From Streptomyces qinzhouensis (GTDB lineage: Bacteria > Actinomycetota > Actinomycetes > Streptomycetales > Streptomycetaceae): a stretch of DNA of 64,000 bases. Below the pieces are notes generated by a model. That model did no database searches. It was not told where the DNA came from and saw nothing but the letters and a program-made list of their open reading frames with translations. Numbering within the stretch: the first letter of the stretch is position 1; each line of letters opens with the position of its first letter. The stretch covers positions 5,580,001 to 5,644,000 of the forward strand of contig NZ_CP042266.1 in assembly GCF_007856155.1 (NCBI RefSeq), given 5' to 3'. The position numbers were made by a program, and so were the translations under genes. This document shows positions 48,130 to 56,485 of the stretch, piece by piece.

Positions 48130-48989
48130 GCCGTCACCACCGCGGCCAGCAGCAGCGCGGGCAGCAGCGAGTCGATCCGGTCCAGCAGTCCGCCGAAGCC
48201 GGGGAGCCAGGCGCCCGCGTCCTTGACGCCCGCCTCCCGTTTGACCATCGACTCCAGCAGATCGCCCAGGACGCAGCCGGCCAGTACCGCCGCCCACAGC
48301 GCCGGGGAGTACGCCCCGACCGCGAGCAGGACAGCCCCGGTGGCGAGCGCGGCACCGGCCACCCCGGCCCAGGTCTTGTTCGGGGAGAGCGGCGACAGCG
48401 GCCGGGCCAGGGGGCCGCGCCGCCCCAGCGCCGTACCGCCGCACCACGCCCCGACATCGCCGAGGGCCACCGCCAGACCGACCGCGACCGCGGTCTCCCC
48501 GAGCGTCACCAGACCGGTGAGCGGAAGCGGGATCCACAGCAGGCCGAAGACGGTCCGGGCGGTCCGGGTGAACCCCGAGGCGCCGTCACCCGACAGCAGT
48601 GACGGCAGCGCCGCCGCGAGCAGCAGCAGCCCGGCCGTCCGCGGGTCCGGAGCCACCGGCGCCAGCCAGGCCAGCCCCGGCAGCGCCACCGCCGCGGCCG
48701 TCAGCACCGCCTGATCGGCCCGCGGCAGCCCCGCGAGGCGTACATATTCGGCCACCGCGATCACCCCGAGCCCGGCGGCCAGCGCGAACGCCCCGCCCGC
48801 GCCCAGGAACAGCGCCCCCAGGAAGACCGGTGCCGCGATCGCCCAGGTCCGCCAGCGGCGGCGCAGTTCGGCGCGCATCCGGATCCGCGCGGGCAGCGCG
48901 GCGACCGCCAGTCCGCTCGCCCCCAGCGCCCCCGCGACCAGCGGTATCGCCCGCCCGACGGCCTCGCCCGCCACCAGCGTTCCGCTCAT
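48126..48989 (-). CDS. cdsA: Phosphatidate cytidylyltransferase
   Basis: A 287-residue polytopic enzyme (about eight helices) that makes CDP-diacylglycerol from phosphatidate and CTP. The C-terminal signature is present: VALGDVGAWCGGTALGRRGPLA, SPLSPNKTWAGVAGA, and SMVKREAGVKDAGAWLPGFG followed by GLLDRIDSL; the consensus His in the PxHGG position is Phe (PGFGG), an unusual change. It starts at ATG 48989, overlapping the preceding CDP-alcohol phosphotransferase stop by four bases. The organism may well have a second, canonical cdsA elsewhere, so this copy could serve a specialised lipid. Confidence 0.9.
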   Translation of the reverse strand: MSGTLVAGEAVGRAIPLVAGALGASGLAVAALPARIRMRAELRRRWRTWAIAAPVFLGALFLGAGGAFALAAGLGVIAVAEYVRLAGLPRADQAVLTAAAVALPGLAWLAPVAPDPRTAGLLLLAAALPSLLSGDGASGFTRTARTVFGLLWIPLPLTGLVTLGETAVAVGLAVALGDVGAWCGGTALGRRGPLARPLSPLSPNKTWAGVAGAALATGAVLLAVGAYSPALWAAVLAGCVLGDLLESMVKREAGVKDAGAWLPGFGGLLDRIDSLLPALLLAAVVTA

Positions 48990-49561
48990 CGGGCGAGCTC
49001 CGTCCGGAGCCGGGCCAGCCGCAGCAGGGCGGTCAGCGCCGAGCCCGCGGCGAGAACCGCCAGGACCGGTACGGCCCAGCCGCCGGCCGCCGCCACGACC
49101 GCCAGCAGACAGCGCTCCGTCTTGCCGACCGGTCCGCCGTTGAGCCGCGGGGCCCCGGCCGCCGCGCCCGCCAGCGACACCCACGACGGCAGCGTCGCGG
49201 CGAGCCCGGCGACGGCCACCAGCCACAGTGGGGCGAGCGTCAGAAACCCGGCCAGCATCAGCAGATCCGCCGCCCGGTCGCCCAGCTCGTTGTTGAGCGC
49301 ACCGCGCGGGCCGGTGCGGCCGGTGTCCCGGGCGACGGCCCCGTCGAGATTGGCGCAGGCCAGCCGGGCCGCGAGCAGAACCGCGACCGGCAGTGCGGCG
49401 AGCGGCGCCGGCAGCAGGGCCAGGGCGGCCGCGGCACCGGCCGCGCACACCACACCGGCCGCGGTGAGGGCGTCGGGGGAGATTCCGCGCCGGACCAGCA
49501 CGCCGCGGACCCCGGCGAGCCGGGACGCGTACCAGGGCTTGAGAGCGTAGAGGCCGTTCAT
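48986..49561 (-). CDS. CDP-alcohol phosphatidyltransferase family protein
   Basis: A 191-residue membrane protein from ATG 49561 (GTG 49570 is possible), first gene of the three-gene lipid unit. The CDP-OH-P motif reads LDGAVARDTGRTGPRGALNN followed by ELGDRAADLL. In the standard DxxDGxxARxxxxxxxxGxxxDxxxD the first Asp is replaced (ANLDG), and the Asp after Gly is Asn, with a shifted DxxxD; such variants occur in a streptomycete subgroup. The expected reaction is transfer of a phosphatidyl group from CDP-diacylglycerol to an alcohol acceptor; the acceptor (inositol phosphate, glycerol phosphate or another) is unknown. Confidence 0.87.
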   Translation of the reverse strand: MNGLYALKPWYASRLAGVRGVLVRRGISPDALTAAGVVCAAGAAAALALLPAPLAALPVAVLLAARLACANLDGAVARDTGRTGPRGALNNELGDRAADLLMLAGFLTLAPLWLVAVAGLAATLPSWVSLAGAAAGAPRLNGGPVGKTERCLLAVVAAAGGWAVPVLAVLAAGSALTALLRLARLRTELAR

Positions 49562-49662
49562 GGTGCCCACTGTTCTCCGATGGCCGGATTTCCGTCATGG
49601 GCCGGATACTCAGATCGGTAATTGAGTACGTGTCAGAGGGCCCGGATGCCACGCTGGGCGCC

Positions 49663-50229
49663 ATGTCCACCACGCCTCCCGCCGCCCCCGCGACGCCTCC
49701 CGCCATCGTGCACACCTGGCAGCTCGCCCCCGCCGAACTCGCCGAGATCCGCGCACTGCTGCACGATGCTTTCGAAGGGGACTTCTCCGACGAGGACTTC
49801 GAGCACGGTCTCGGCGGACTGCACGCCCTGGTCCGCGATCCCGGCGGACGGCTCGCGGCCCACGGCTCCGTGGTCATGCGACGGGTGGGGCACGGCGGGC
49901 GCTGGTACCGCGTCGGATATGTGGAGAGCGTCGGCGTCCACGCCGACTTCCGCCGCCGGGGGCTCGGCGGGACGGTACTGGCCGCCCTCGAACAGATCGT
50001 GGACCGGGCCTATGACTTCGGTGCGCTCTCCGCGTCCGACGAGGGTGAGAAGCTCTACCGCGCACGCGGCTGGCGGCCGTGGCGCGGTCGGATCGAAGCG
50101 ATGGGTCCGGAGGGTCTGGTCCGGCTGCCCGACGAGGAGGGGTCCACCTATGTCCGGGGCGGTTCGGGCGGGATCCCGGCACCGGAGGACGCACTGGCCT
50201 TCGACTGGCGGAACGGCGACATTCTCTGA
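49663..50229 (+). CDS. Aminoglycoside 2'-N-acetyltransferase-like GNAT (AAC(2') family)
   Basis: A 188-residue GNAT. Blocks resembling mycobacterial AAC(2')-I are: HDAFEGDFSDEDFEHGLGGL, HALVRDPG, the acetyl-CoA region RVGYVESVGVHADFRRRGLG, and GALSASDEGEKLYRARGWRP ending in DWRNGDIL. In mycobacteria such chromosomal enzymes acetylate the 2'-amino group of some aminoglycosides and may also modify cell-wall amino sugars. No resistance phenotype is proven by sequence. It starts at ATG 49663. A Pro/Ala/Thr tail precedes the conserved core. It is divergent from the lipid operon. Confidence 0.86.
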   Translation: MSTTPPAAPATPPAIVHTWQLAPAELAEIRALLHDAFEGDFSDEDFEHGLGGLHALVRDPGGRLAAHGSVVMRRVGHGGRWYRVGYVESVGVHADFRRRGLGGTVLAALEQIVDRAYDFGALSASDEGEKLYRARGWRPWRGRIEAMGPEGLVRLPDEEGSTYVRGGSGGIPAPEDALAFDWRNGDIL

Positions 50230-50545
50230 TCCGTACGGCCTCCGGCTCCGTACCTCCTTCGCCGCTCCTGAGCGCATTCACACCTTCGGGTGAGTCCGGG
50301 GCCGCGCCGCGCACCGCCATGACCTGCGGATTCCATGATCTCCGTCTCAGATAGTAGGAAGTCCGACTACTTGTGGAGACAGGAGCGCGTCGCTGCCTTA
50401 ACTTTGTAGGAGCCGAACGTCCCGCTCGATCCAGCGATGGGCGGTCCGGGCCCGTGCTCCCACTGCAGGCGACCCCTGCGCGGCACGCCCCCGCCCCCAC
50501 TCGGCGCCCTCTCGACACCCCGTGATCCCCCAGGAGTCGATCACC
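50230..50545. promoter_or_regulatory. Spacer with AT-richer palindromic element
   Basis: AGTAG (50353-50357) and CTACT (50367-50371) flank GAAGTCCGA in a less GC-rich segment that continues to TAACTTTGTAGGAG (50399-50412). This is likely promoter/operator DNA for the 43-codon gene and leuB. No other gene is supported. Confidence 0.45.
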
Positions 50546-50677
50546 ATGTCCGCTGAGACCGTCCGCCGTGTCCGCGTCCGCCACCCCCGTACCACCGAGT
50601 CCGACCGCCGCAACGCGGCCGAGGCGCTCCAGCGCGCACTCGACCGGCGCGACAACGGCGGTTCCCCGGGACACTGA
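50546..50677 (+). CDS. Small basic protein upstream of leuB (43 aa)
   Basis: ATG 50546 with AGGAG at 50532-50536 encodes 43 residues starting MSAETVRRVRVRHPRTTESD and continuing RRNAAEALQRALDRRDNG, ending SPGH. It is strongly basic with a central amphipathic helix; no known motif. Ribosome site, G/C-rich third positions and compact reading frame support a real gene. It lies 107 bases before leuB. It does not contain a Leu/Ile/Val run, so it is not a classical leucine attenuation peptide. Confidence 0.72.
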   Translation: MSAETVRRVRVRHPRTTESDRRNAAEALQRALDRRDNGGSPGH

Positions 50678-50726
50678 CCCGTCGGGGGGTCCCGCTTTCC
50701 GCCGTCAACCGCCCGGCGACCGGCCC

Positions 50727-50745
50727 CTGTCCAGTAAATGGACAG
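50727..50745. promoter_or_regulatory. Perfect inverted repeat upstream of leuB
   Basis: CTGTCCA (50727-50733) and TGGACAG (50739-50745) form an exact 7-bp inverted repeat around GTAAA, 38 bases upstream of the leuB start. It has the size and symmetry of a dimeric repressor site. An IclR-type regulator such as NdgR, known to act on leucine genes in Streptomyces, is one possibility. Confidence 0.6.
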
Positions 50746-50783
50746 TCCGTGTCATGGGGTGGGATGGCGAGTAGGGTGCGTCC

Positions 50784-51824
50784 ATGCCCCGCAGCCTCAA
50801 TATCGCAGTCATCCCCGGCGACGGCATCGGCAAGGAAGTCGTCGCCCAGGGTCTGAAGGTCCTGACCTCCGTCCTCCCGCAGGACGTCAAGCTGGAGACC
50901 ACCGAGTACGATCTCGGCGCCCAGCGCTGGCACCGCACCGGGGAAACCCTCCCGGACGCGGAGCTGGAGGCCCTCAAGGGGCACGACGCGATTCTGCTCG
51001 GGGCCATCGGTGACCCCTCCGTGCCCTCCGGCGTTCTGGAGCGCGGCCTGCTGCTCAAGCTGCGGTTCGCCTTCGACCACTACGTCAACCTGCGGCCGTC
51101 GAAGCTGTTCCCGAACACCTCGACGCCGCTGGCCGGCCGTCCCGAGATCGACTTCGTGGTGGTCCGTGAGGGCACCGAGGGCCCGTACACGGGCAACGGC
51201 GGCTCCCTGCGCACCGGCACGCCCGCCGAGGTGGCCACCGAGGTCAGCCTGAACACGGCGTACGGAGTCGAGCGCGTCGTCCGGGACGCCTACGAGCGCG
51301 CCAACGCCCGCCCCCGCAAGAAGCTGACGCTGGTCCACAAGAACAACGTCCTCGTCTACGCGGGTCATCTGTGGAAGAACATCTTCGACCGGGTGGGCCA
51401 GGAGTACCCCGAGGTCACCACCGACTATCTGCATGTCGACGCGGCGACGATCTTCTTCGTCACCCAGCCGGAGCGCTTCGACGTCATCGTCACCGACAAC
51501 CTCTTCGGTGACATCCTCACCGACCTCGCCGCCGCCGTCACCGGCGGAATCGGCCTGGCGGCCTCCGGCAACATCAACCCGACGGGCGCCTTCCCGTCGA
51601 TGTTCGAACCCGTCCACGGCTCCGCCCCCGATATCGCGGGGACCGGCAAGGCCGACCCGACGGCGACGATCCTCTCCGTCGCCCTCCTCCTGCGCCACCT
51701 CGGCTTCGACGCCGAGGCCGCCCGGATCGAGGAGGCCGCCTCCGCCGACCTGGCAGAGCGCGACGGAAGCTTCCGTACGACGGATGAGATCGGTGACGCG
51801 CTCGCGGTACGCGTAGCGGACTGA
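50784..51824 (+). CDS. leuB: 3-isopropylmalate dehydrogenase
   Basis: A 346-residue NAD+-dependent enzyme oxidising and decarboxylating 3-isopropylmalate to 2-ketoisocaproate in leucine synthesis. Seen: the N-terminal [33 protein letters not shown], the substrate motif [35 protein letters not shown], the metal-binding [20 protein letters not shown] and [19 protein letters not shown]. It belongs to the actinobacterial tartrate-dehydrogenase-like subgroup of LeuB. A terminator follows, so it is not cotranscribed with ilvE by readthrough alone. Confidence 0.96.
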   Translation: MPRSLNIAVIPGDGIGKEVVAQGLKVLTSVLPQDVKLETTEYDLGAQRWHRTGETLPDAELEALKGHDAILLGAIGDPSVPSGVLERGLLLKLRFAFDHYVNLRPSKLFPNTSTPLAGRPEIDFVVVREGTEGPYTGNGGSLRTGTPAEVATEVSLNTAYGVERVVRDAYERANARPRKKLTLVHKNNVLVYAGHLWKNIFDRVGQEYPEVTTDYLHVDAATIFFVTQPERFDVIVTDNLFGDILTDLAAAVTGGIGLAASGNINPTGAFPSMFEPVHGSAPDIAGTGKADPTATILSVALLLRHLGFDAEAARIEEAASADLAERDGSFRTTDEIGDALAVRVAD

Positions 51825-51844
51825 CCTGACGAAGTTCTTACAGA

Positions 51845-51880
51845 GCCGCCGGGTCGCACACAGCGCCCGGCGGCTTCTTC
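51845..51880 (+). terminator. Terminator between leuB and ilvE
   Basis: GCCGCCGGG (51845-51853) pairs with CCCGGCGGC (51866-51874) across a 12-base loop and is followed by TTCTTCC. A good rho-independent candidate. Confidence 0.82.
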
Positions 51881-52087
51881 CGTACTGCCGCCGGGTGCCT
51901 CCACCAACGGACCATCAGCAGCCGGACCGCACGTTCCCCCGTACCACCCGTTTCGGGCCGACGCCTCTGGGGCGATAATCGAACCGGGCCGTGGTCCACG
52001 GGAATGCTCGGACGTCCTAGCACCGCATGCGGGCGCCTTGAGCGGGTGTGGGCGGTCCGCCCATCAAACGGTGAAGGAACTGCACTC

Positions 52088-53170
52088 ATGACGACGATCG
52101 AGCTGAAGCCCTCCGCGAATCCGCTGTCCGCGGCCGAGCGCGAGGCGATGCTGGCGGACCCGGGATTCGGCCGCCACTTCACCGACCACATGGTGACGAT
52201 CAGGTGGACCGAGGGCCGCGGCTGGCACGACGCCCAGCTCACGCCCTACGCCCCGCTCTCCATCGACCCGGCCAATATGACCCTGCACTACGCGCAGGAG
52301 ATCTTCGAGGGACTCAAGGCGTACCGCCGTCCGGACGGCTCCGTCGCCACCTTCCGCCCCCAGGCCAACGCCGAGCGGTTCCAGGTGTCCGCCCGCCGGC
52401 TGGCGATGCCCGAGCTACCGGTCGAGACCTTCATCGCGGCCTGTGACGCCCTGGTCCAGCAGGACAAGGCATGGGTCCCGGAGCACGGCGGCGAAGCGTC
52501 CCTTTACCTCCGGCCGTTCATGATCGCGGCCGAGGTCGGGCTGGGGGTCCGCCCGGCCAACGAGTACCTCTTCATCGTCATCGCCTCCCCGGCCGGGCCC
52601 TACTTCACCGGTGGCGTCAAGCCGGTCTCCGTCTGGCTCTCCGAGAACTACGTCCGCGCGGTTCCGGGCGGTATGGGCTTCGCCAAGACCGGCGGCAACT
52701 ACGCCGCGTCCCTGCTCGCCCAGGCCGAGGCCGCCCAAGAGGGCTGCGACCAGGTCGTCTGGCTGGACGCGCTGGAGCACCGGTGGGTCGAGGAGATGGG
52801 CGGGATGAACCTGTACTTCGTGTACGGGAACAAGATCGTCACGCCCGAGCTGACCGGCTCCCTGCTGGCCGGGATCACCCGTGACTCCCTGCTCACCCTC
52901 GCCCGCGACCTCGGCTACGAGGCGGAGGAGGGCCGGATCTCCACCGAGCAGTGGCGGCGCGACACCGAGAACGGCACCCTGTCCGAGGTCTTCGCCTGCG
53001 GTACGGCCGCGGTCATCACGCCGATCGGCCGGGTCAAGTCGGCCGCGGGGGAGTGGCTCCAGAGCGGCGGCGAGCCCGGGGAGCTGACCCTCGAGCTCCG
53101 TAAGAGGCTGCTGGCCATCCAGACCGGTGCGGCGGCCGACGAGCACGGGTGGATGCACGAACTCGGCTGA
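52088..53170 (+). CDS. ilvE: Branched-chain amino acid aminotransferase
   Basis: A 360-residue fold-type IV PLP enzyme that makes valine, leucine and isoleucine from their keto acids with glutamate. Seen: [52 protein letters not shown], the PLP Lys200 in [36 protein letters not shown] and [13 protein letters not shown]. Length is typical of the class II (eukaryote-like) bacterial enzymes. ATG 52088 follows AAGGAA at 52073-52078. Confidence 0.96.
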   Translation: MTTIELKPSANPLSAAEREAMLADPGFGRHFTDHMVTIRWTEGRGWHDAQLTPYAPLSIDPANMTLHYAQEIFEGLKAYRRPDGSVATFRPQANAERFQVSARRLAMPELPVETFIAACDALVQQDKAWVPEHGGEASLYLRPFMIAAEVGLGVRPANEYLFIVIASPAGPYFTGGVKPVSVWLSENYVRAVPGGMGFAKTGGNYAASLLAQAEAAQEGCDQVVWLDALEHRWVEEMGGMNLYFVYGNKIVTPELTGSLLAGITRDSLLTLARDLGYEAEEGRISTEQWRRDTENGTLSEVFACGTAAVITPIGRVKSAAGEWLQSGGEPGELTLELRKRLLAIQTGAAADEHGWMHELG

Positions 53171-53222
53171 CCTCGCGGAAATCCGCATGCCCCCGTCCCC
53201 GCCGACCGGTGAGGATGGGGGC

Positions 53223-53876
53223 ATGATCATTTCCGGGAACACGGGAACGGGAGACGGCGGCCACCGCCGTGACAGCGAGAGCGCCGGGATCGGCGAGAGC
53301 CGCGAGAACACCGAGAGCGCCGGGACCGGCGACGGCGTCCGGGCGCCGGGTCCGGAGTCGGCCGGTCCGCGGGACCGGGACCGGGAGCTGGCCGCGGCGA
53401 TCGGACTGCGCGACAGCGGGGAGCCGGCGGCCCGCGAGGAGGCCCGCCGCAGGCTGGTGGCGCTGGCGGCCCGGCTGCCCGCTGACGCCGAGGTGGCGTA
53501 CCACACGGCCTGGGCCCACGACGTCCTGGAACGGGAGGCCGAGGCGGTTCCGTACTACGAACGCGCCCTGACCGCCGGTGCCCCGGCGCTCACGGAGGCC
53601 GACCGCCGCGAGGCGTACCTCGGACTCGGCAGCACCTATCGGGTGCTCGGCCGGTACGAGGACGCCGAACGGACCCTGCGCGCCGGTGTCGCCGCCTTCC
53701 CCGGGCACGGCGGGCTGCGGACTTTTCTCGGGATGGCCCTCTACAACACCGGTCGGCACGAGGAGTCCGTACGGCTCCTGCTGGACCTGCTCGTCCGGAC
53801 CAGCGACGACCCCACCGTCCGGGCCTTCGGCCGGGCCATCACCGCCTATGCGGAGGACCTGAACCGGACCGTGTGA
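53223..53876 (+). CDS. Tetratricopeptide repeat-like protein
   Basis: A 217-residue protein. Residues 1-55 are a Gly/Ser/Glu/Thr-rich leader with imperfect ESAGTGD/ESRENTE repeats; the rest is helical with TPR-like spacing: VAYHTAWAHDVLEREAEAVP, YYERALTAGAP, REAYLGLGSTYRVLGRYEDA and LRTFLGMALYNTGRHEESVR. It matches the tetratricopeptide family found widely beside streptomycete urease and amino acid genes, but no partner is known. Start ATG 53223. The stop codon lies inside a 14-base tandem repeat, so its C-terminus could vary between strains. Confidence 0.88.
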   Translation: MIISGNTGTGDGGHRRDSESAGIGESRENTESAGTGDGVRAPGPESAGPRDRDRELAAAIGLRDSGEPAAREEARRRLVALAARLPADAEVAYHTAWAHDVLEREAEAVPYYERALTAGAPALTEADRREAYLGLGSTYRVLGRYEDAERTLRAGVAAFPGHGGLRTFLGMALYNTGRHEESVRLLLDLLVRTSDDPTVRAFGRAITAYAEDLNRTV

Positions 53877-53912
53877 ACCCGACCGTGTGAACCGGACCGT
53901 GTGAACCGGACT
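53860..53912. repeat. 14-bp tandem repeat at the 3' end of the TPR gene
   Basis: TGAACCGGACCGTG-type units start at 53860, 53874, 53888 and 53902 (one internal G/C difference in the second; the fourth is partial). The first unit encodes the last residues of the TPR protein and the second supplies its TGA stop. The period of 14 would change the frame on copy loss or gain. Confidence 0.88.
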
Positions 53913-54051
53913 GTTCGAGCCGCGGACCGTCCGCGCCCTCGGCAGGGCTCCGCCCACCCCAGTGTTAGAGCAGTGCTCAAAAACACCTCGCCGATCCTTC
54001 TCATCCCCGCGCCCGCTGTTTAGAGTGACGTTCAAAAGGAGGTACGGCGGG

Positions 54052-54732
54052 ATGCGACTCACCCCTACGGAACGAGACCGGCTGCTGCTCTTCAGCGCGG
54101 CCGAGCTGGCCCGGGCGCGCCGGGCGCGCGGTCTGAAGCTGAATGTGCCCGAGGCGACCGCGCTCATCGCTGACACGGTCTGCGAGGCGGCCAGGGACGG
54201 CCGCCGGCTGGCCGAGGCCGTCGAGGCGGCCCGGTCCGTGCTCGGGCCCGACGATGTACTCCCCGGCGTCGCCGATGTGGTGACCGAGGTCCATGTGGAG
54301 GCGGTCTTCGACGACGGCTCCCGGCTCGCCGTGGTCTCCGACCCCATCGGCGGCACCGCGGGCCCCGCCGCGCCCGGTGCGATCCTGCCCGGCCCGGCGA
54401 CGCCCGCGCCCGAGCCGGACACGGTGCTGACCGTCCGCAACACCGCCGCGGTGCCGATCAGCGTCACCTCCCACTTCCACTTCTTCGAGGCCAATCCCCG
54501 CCTCGACTTCGACCGTTCGGCGGCGTACGGCATGCGGCTGTGCGTACCGGCCGGTTCGTCCGTCCGTTTCGATCCCGGTGGCAGCAGTGAGATCGGTCTG
54601 GTGCCCATCGGCGGCGCCCGGATCGCCATCGGCTTCGCGGGCCTGGTCGACGGACCGCTGGACGCGCCGGGCGCCAAGGAAGAGGCCCTGCGCGCGGCGG
54701 CGGCCTGCGGCTATCTGGGGGCGGACCGATGA
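54052..54732 (+). CDS. Fused urease gamma-beta subunit
   Basis: A 226-residue fusion. Residues 1-100 are urease gamma (MRLTPTERDRLLLFSAAELA, GLKLNVPEATALIADTV, VEAVFDDGSRLAVVSDPI); residues 115-225 are urease beta (PGAILPGPATPAPEPDTV, ISVTSHFHFFEANPRLDFDR, YGMRLCVPAGSSVRFDPG, VDGPLDAPG), joined by a Pro/Ala-rich linker. In other bacteria these are usually separate subunits, though fusions are known, for example in Helicobacter and in streptomycetes. ATG 54052 has AAGGAGG nine bases upstream. Its stop overlaps the ureC start, giving a two-gene urease unit without ureE, F, G or D. Confidence 0.94.
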   Translation: MRLTPTERDRLLLFSAAELARARRARGLKLNVPEATALIADTVCEAARDGRRLAEAVEAARSVLGPDDVLPGVADVVTEVHVEAVFDDGSRLAVVSDPIGGTAGPAAPGAILPGPATPAPEPDTVLTVRNTAAVPISVTSHFHFFEANPRLDFDRSAAYGMRLCVPAGSSVRFDPGGSSEIGLVPIGGARIAIGFAGLVDGPLDAPGAKEEALRAAAACGYLGADR

Positions 54733-56441
54733 GCGCGCCGTCCCAGCGGGGCGGCGGGATCGACCCGTACGAATACGCCTCGGTCCACGGCCCGCGCGCC
54801 GGGGACCGGGTGGTGCTCGGTGACACCGGGCTGGTGGTCCGGGTCGAGTCCGACTCCCAGCACCCCGGGGACGAGTTCCTCGCGGGCTTCGGCAAGACCG
54901 CCCGCGACGGGCTGCACCTCAAGGCCGCTGCCGTCCGTGAGACCTGTGACGTCGTCATCAGCAATGTGCTGGTCATCGACGCGGTCCAGGGCATCCGCAA
55001 GGTGTCCATCGGGATCCGCGAGGGCCGGATCACCGGTATCGGCCGGGCTGGCAATCCGGACACCCTCCATGATGTCGATGTGGTCACCGGCACCGGCACC
55101 ACGATCGTCTCCGGAGAGGGCCTGATCGCCACCGCCGGGGCCGTGGACACCCATGTCCATCTGCTCTCGCCGCGGATCATGGAGGCTTCGCTGGCCTCCG
55201 GTGTCACCACGATCATCGGCCAGGAGTTCGGCCCGGTCTGGGGTGTCGGCGTCAATTCGCCCTGGGCGCTGAAGCACGCCTTCAGCGCCTTCGACGCCTG
55301 GCCGGTGAACATCGGCTTCCTCGGGCGCGGTTCCTCGTCGCACGAGGCGCCGCTGATCGAGGCGCTCGCCGAGGGCGGCGCCTGCGGTTTCAAGGTCCAC
55401 GAGGACATGGGCGCCCACACCCGGGCCCTGGACACCGCGCTGCGGGTCGCCGACGAACACGACGTTCAGGTCGCCCTGCACAGCGACGGGCTGAACGAAT
55501 GCCTGTCGGTGGAGGACACCCTGCGGGTGCTGGAGGGCCGGACGATCCACGCCTTCCATATCGAGGGCTGCGGCGGCGGCCATGTCCCGAACGTGCTGAA
55601 GATGGCGGGGGTGCCGAATGTCATCGGCTCCTCCACCAATCCGACCCTCCCCTTCGGCCGGGACGCCGTCGCCGAGCACTACGGGATGATCGTCTCCGTC
55701 CACGATCTCAAGACGGACCTGCCCGGCGACGCGGCGATGGCCCGGGACCGGATCCGGGCCGGGACCATGGGCGCGGAGGACGTCCTGCACGACCTCGGAG
55801 CCATCGGCATCACCTCCTCCGACGCCCAGGGCATGGGCCGGGCCGGGGAGACCGTCCGCCGCACCTTCGCCATGGCGGGCAAGATGAAGGCCGAGCTGGG
55901 CCCGCTCGCGGACGACGGCCCGCACGACGACAACGCCCGCGTCCTGCGCTATATGGCGAAGCTGACCATCAATCCGGCCATCGCCCATGGGCTCTCCCAC
56001 GAGATCGGGTCCATCGAAACCGGCAAGATGGCCGATATCGTCCTCTGGCAGCCGCGCTACTTCGGCGCGAAGCCGCAGCTCGTCCTGAAGTCGGGCTTCC
56101 CGGCGTACGGAGTGACCGGCGACCCCAACGCCGCCACCGACACCTGTGAACCGCTCGTCCTCGGACCGCAGTTCGGGGCGTACGGCGCAGCCCCGGCCGA
56201 CCTGTCGGTCGCCTTCGTCGCCGGGGCGGCCGTCGCGGCCGGTGGCGATCTGCTGCCGACCCGCCGCCGCCGGGTCGCCGTCCGCGGCACCCGCGGTATC
56301 GGCCCCGCCGATCTGCTGCTCAATTCCCGGCTCGGCGCGGTCCAGGTCGACGGCCACAGCGGTCTGGTCACCCTCGACGGCGACCCGATCCGCTCCGAGG
56401 CCGCCGAATCGGTCTCCCTGAACCGCCTCTACTTCCTCTGA
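54729..56441 (+). CDS. ureC: Urease alpha subunit, divergent active site
   Basis: A 570-residue amidohydrolase of standard UreC length. Nickel ligands and catalytic residues are kept: His142 and His144 in VDTHVHLLSP, carbamylated Lys222 and His224 in GFKVHEDMG, the His in VALHSDGLNE, the glycine-rich HIEGCGGGHV, His325 in VSVHDLKTD, and Asp365 in SSDAQGMGR. Two departures are clear: the mobile-flap Cys (Klebsiella Cys319) is Val324, and the conserved GGTGP loop is replaced by GQEFGPVWGV with a three-residue shortening. It may thus be slow on urea or act on another amide. It overlaps ureAB by four bases. Confidence 0.93.
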   Translation: MSAPSQRGGGIDPYEYASVHGPRAGDRVVLGDTGLVVRVESDSQHPGDEFLAGFGKTARDGLHLKAAAVRETCDVVISNVLVIDAVQGIRKVSIGIREGRITGIGRAGNPDTLHDVDVVTGTGTTIVSGEGLIATAGAVDTHVHLLSPRIMEASLASGVTTIIGQEFGPVWGVGVNSPWALKHAFSAFDAWPVNIGFLGRGSSSHEAPLIEALAEGGACGFKVHEDMGAHTRALDTALRVADEHDVQVALHSDGLNECLSVEDTLRVLEGRTIHAFHIEGCGGGHVPNVLKMAGVPNVIGSSTNPTLPFGRDAVAEHYGMIVSVHDLKTDLPGDAAMARDRIRAGTMGAEDVLHDLGAIGITSSDAQGMGRAGETVRRTFAMAGKMKAELGPLADDGPHDDNARVLRYMAKLTINPAIAHGLSHEIGSIETGKMADIVLWQPRYFGAKPQLVLKSGFPAYGVTGDPNAATDTCEPLVLGPQFGAYGAAPADLSVAFVAGAAVAAGGDLLPTRRRRVAVRGTRGIGPADLLLNSRLGAVQVDGHSGLVTLDGDPIRSEAAESVSLNRLYFL

Positions 56442-56485
56442 TTCCTTCGCCGTCCCATCGCTGTCCTCATCGCTGGAGTAGTTCG

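Noticed and set aside
50546..50677. Leucine attenuator peptide before leuB
   Set aside because: The 43-codon frame has no cluster of Leu, Ile or Val codons and no terminator follows before leuB.
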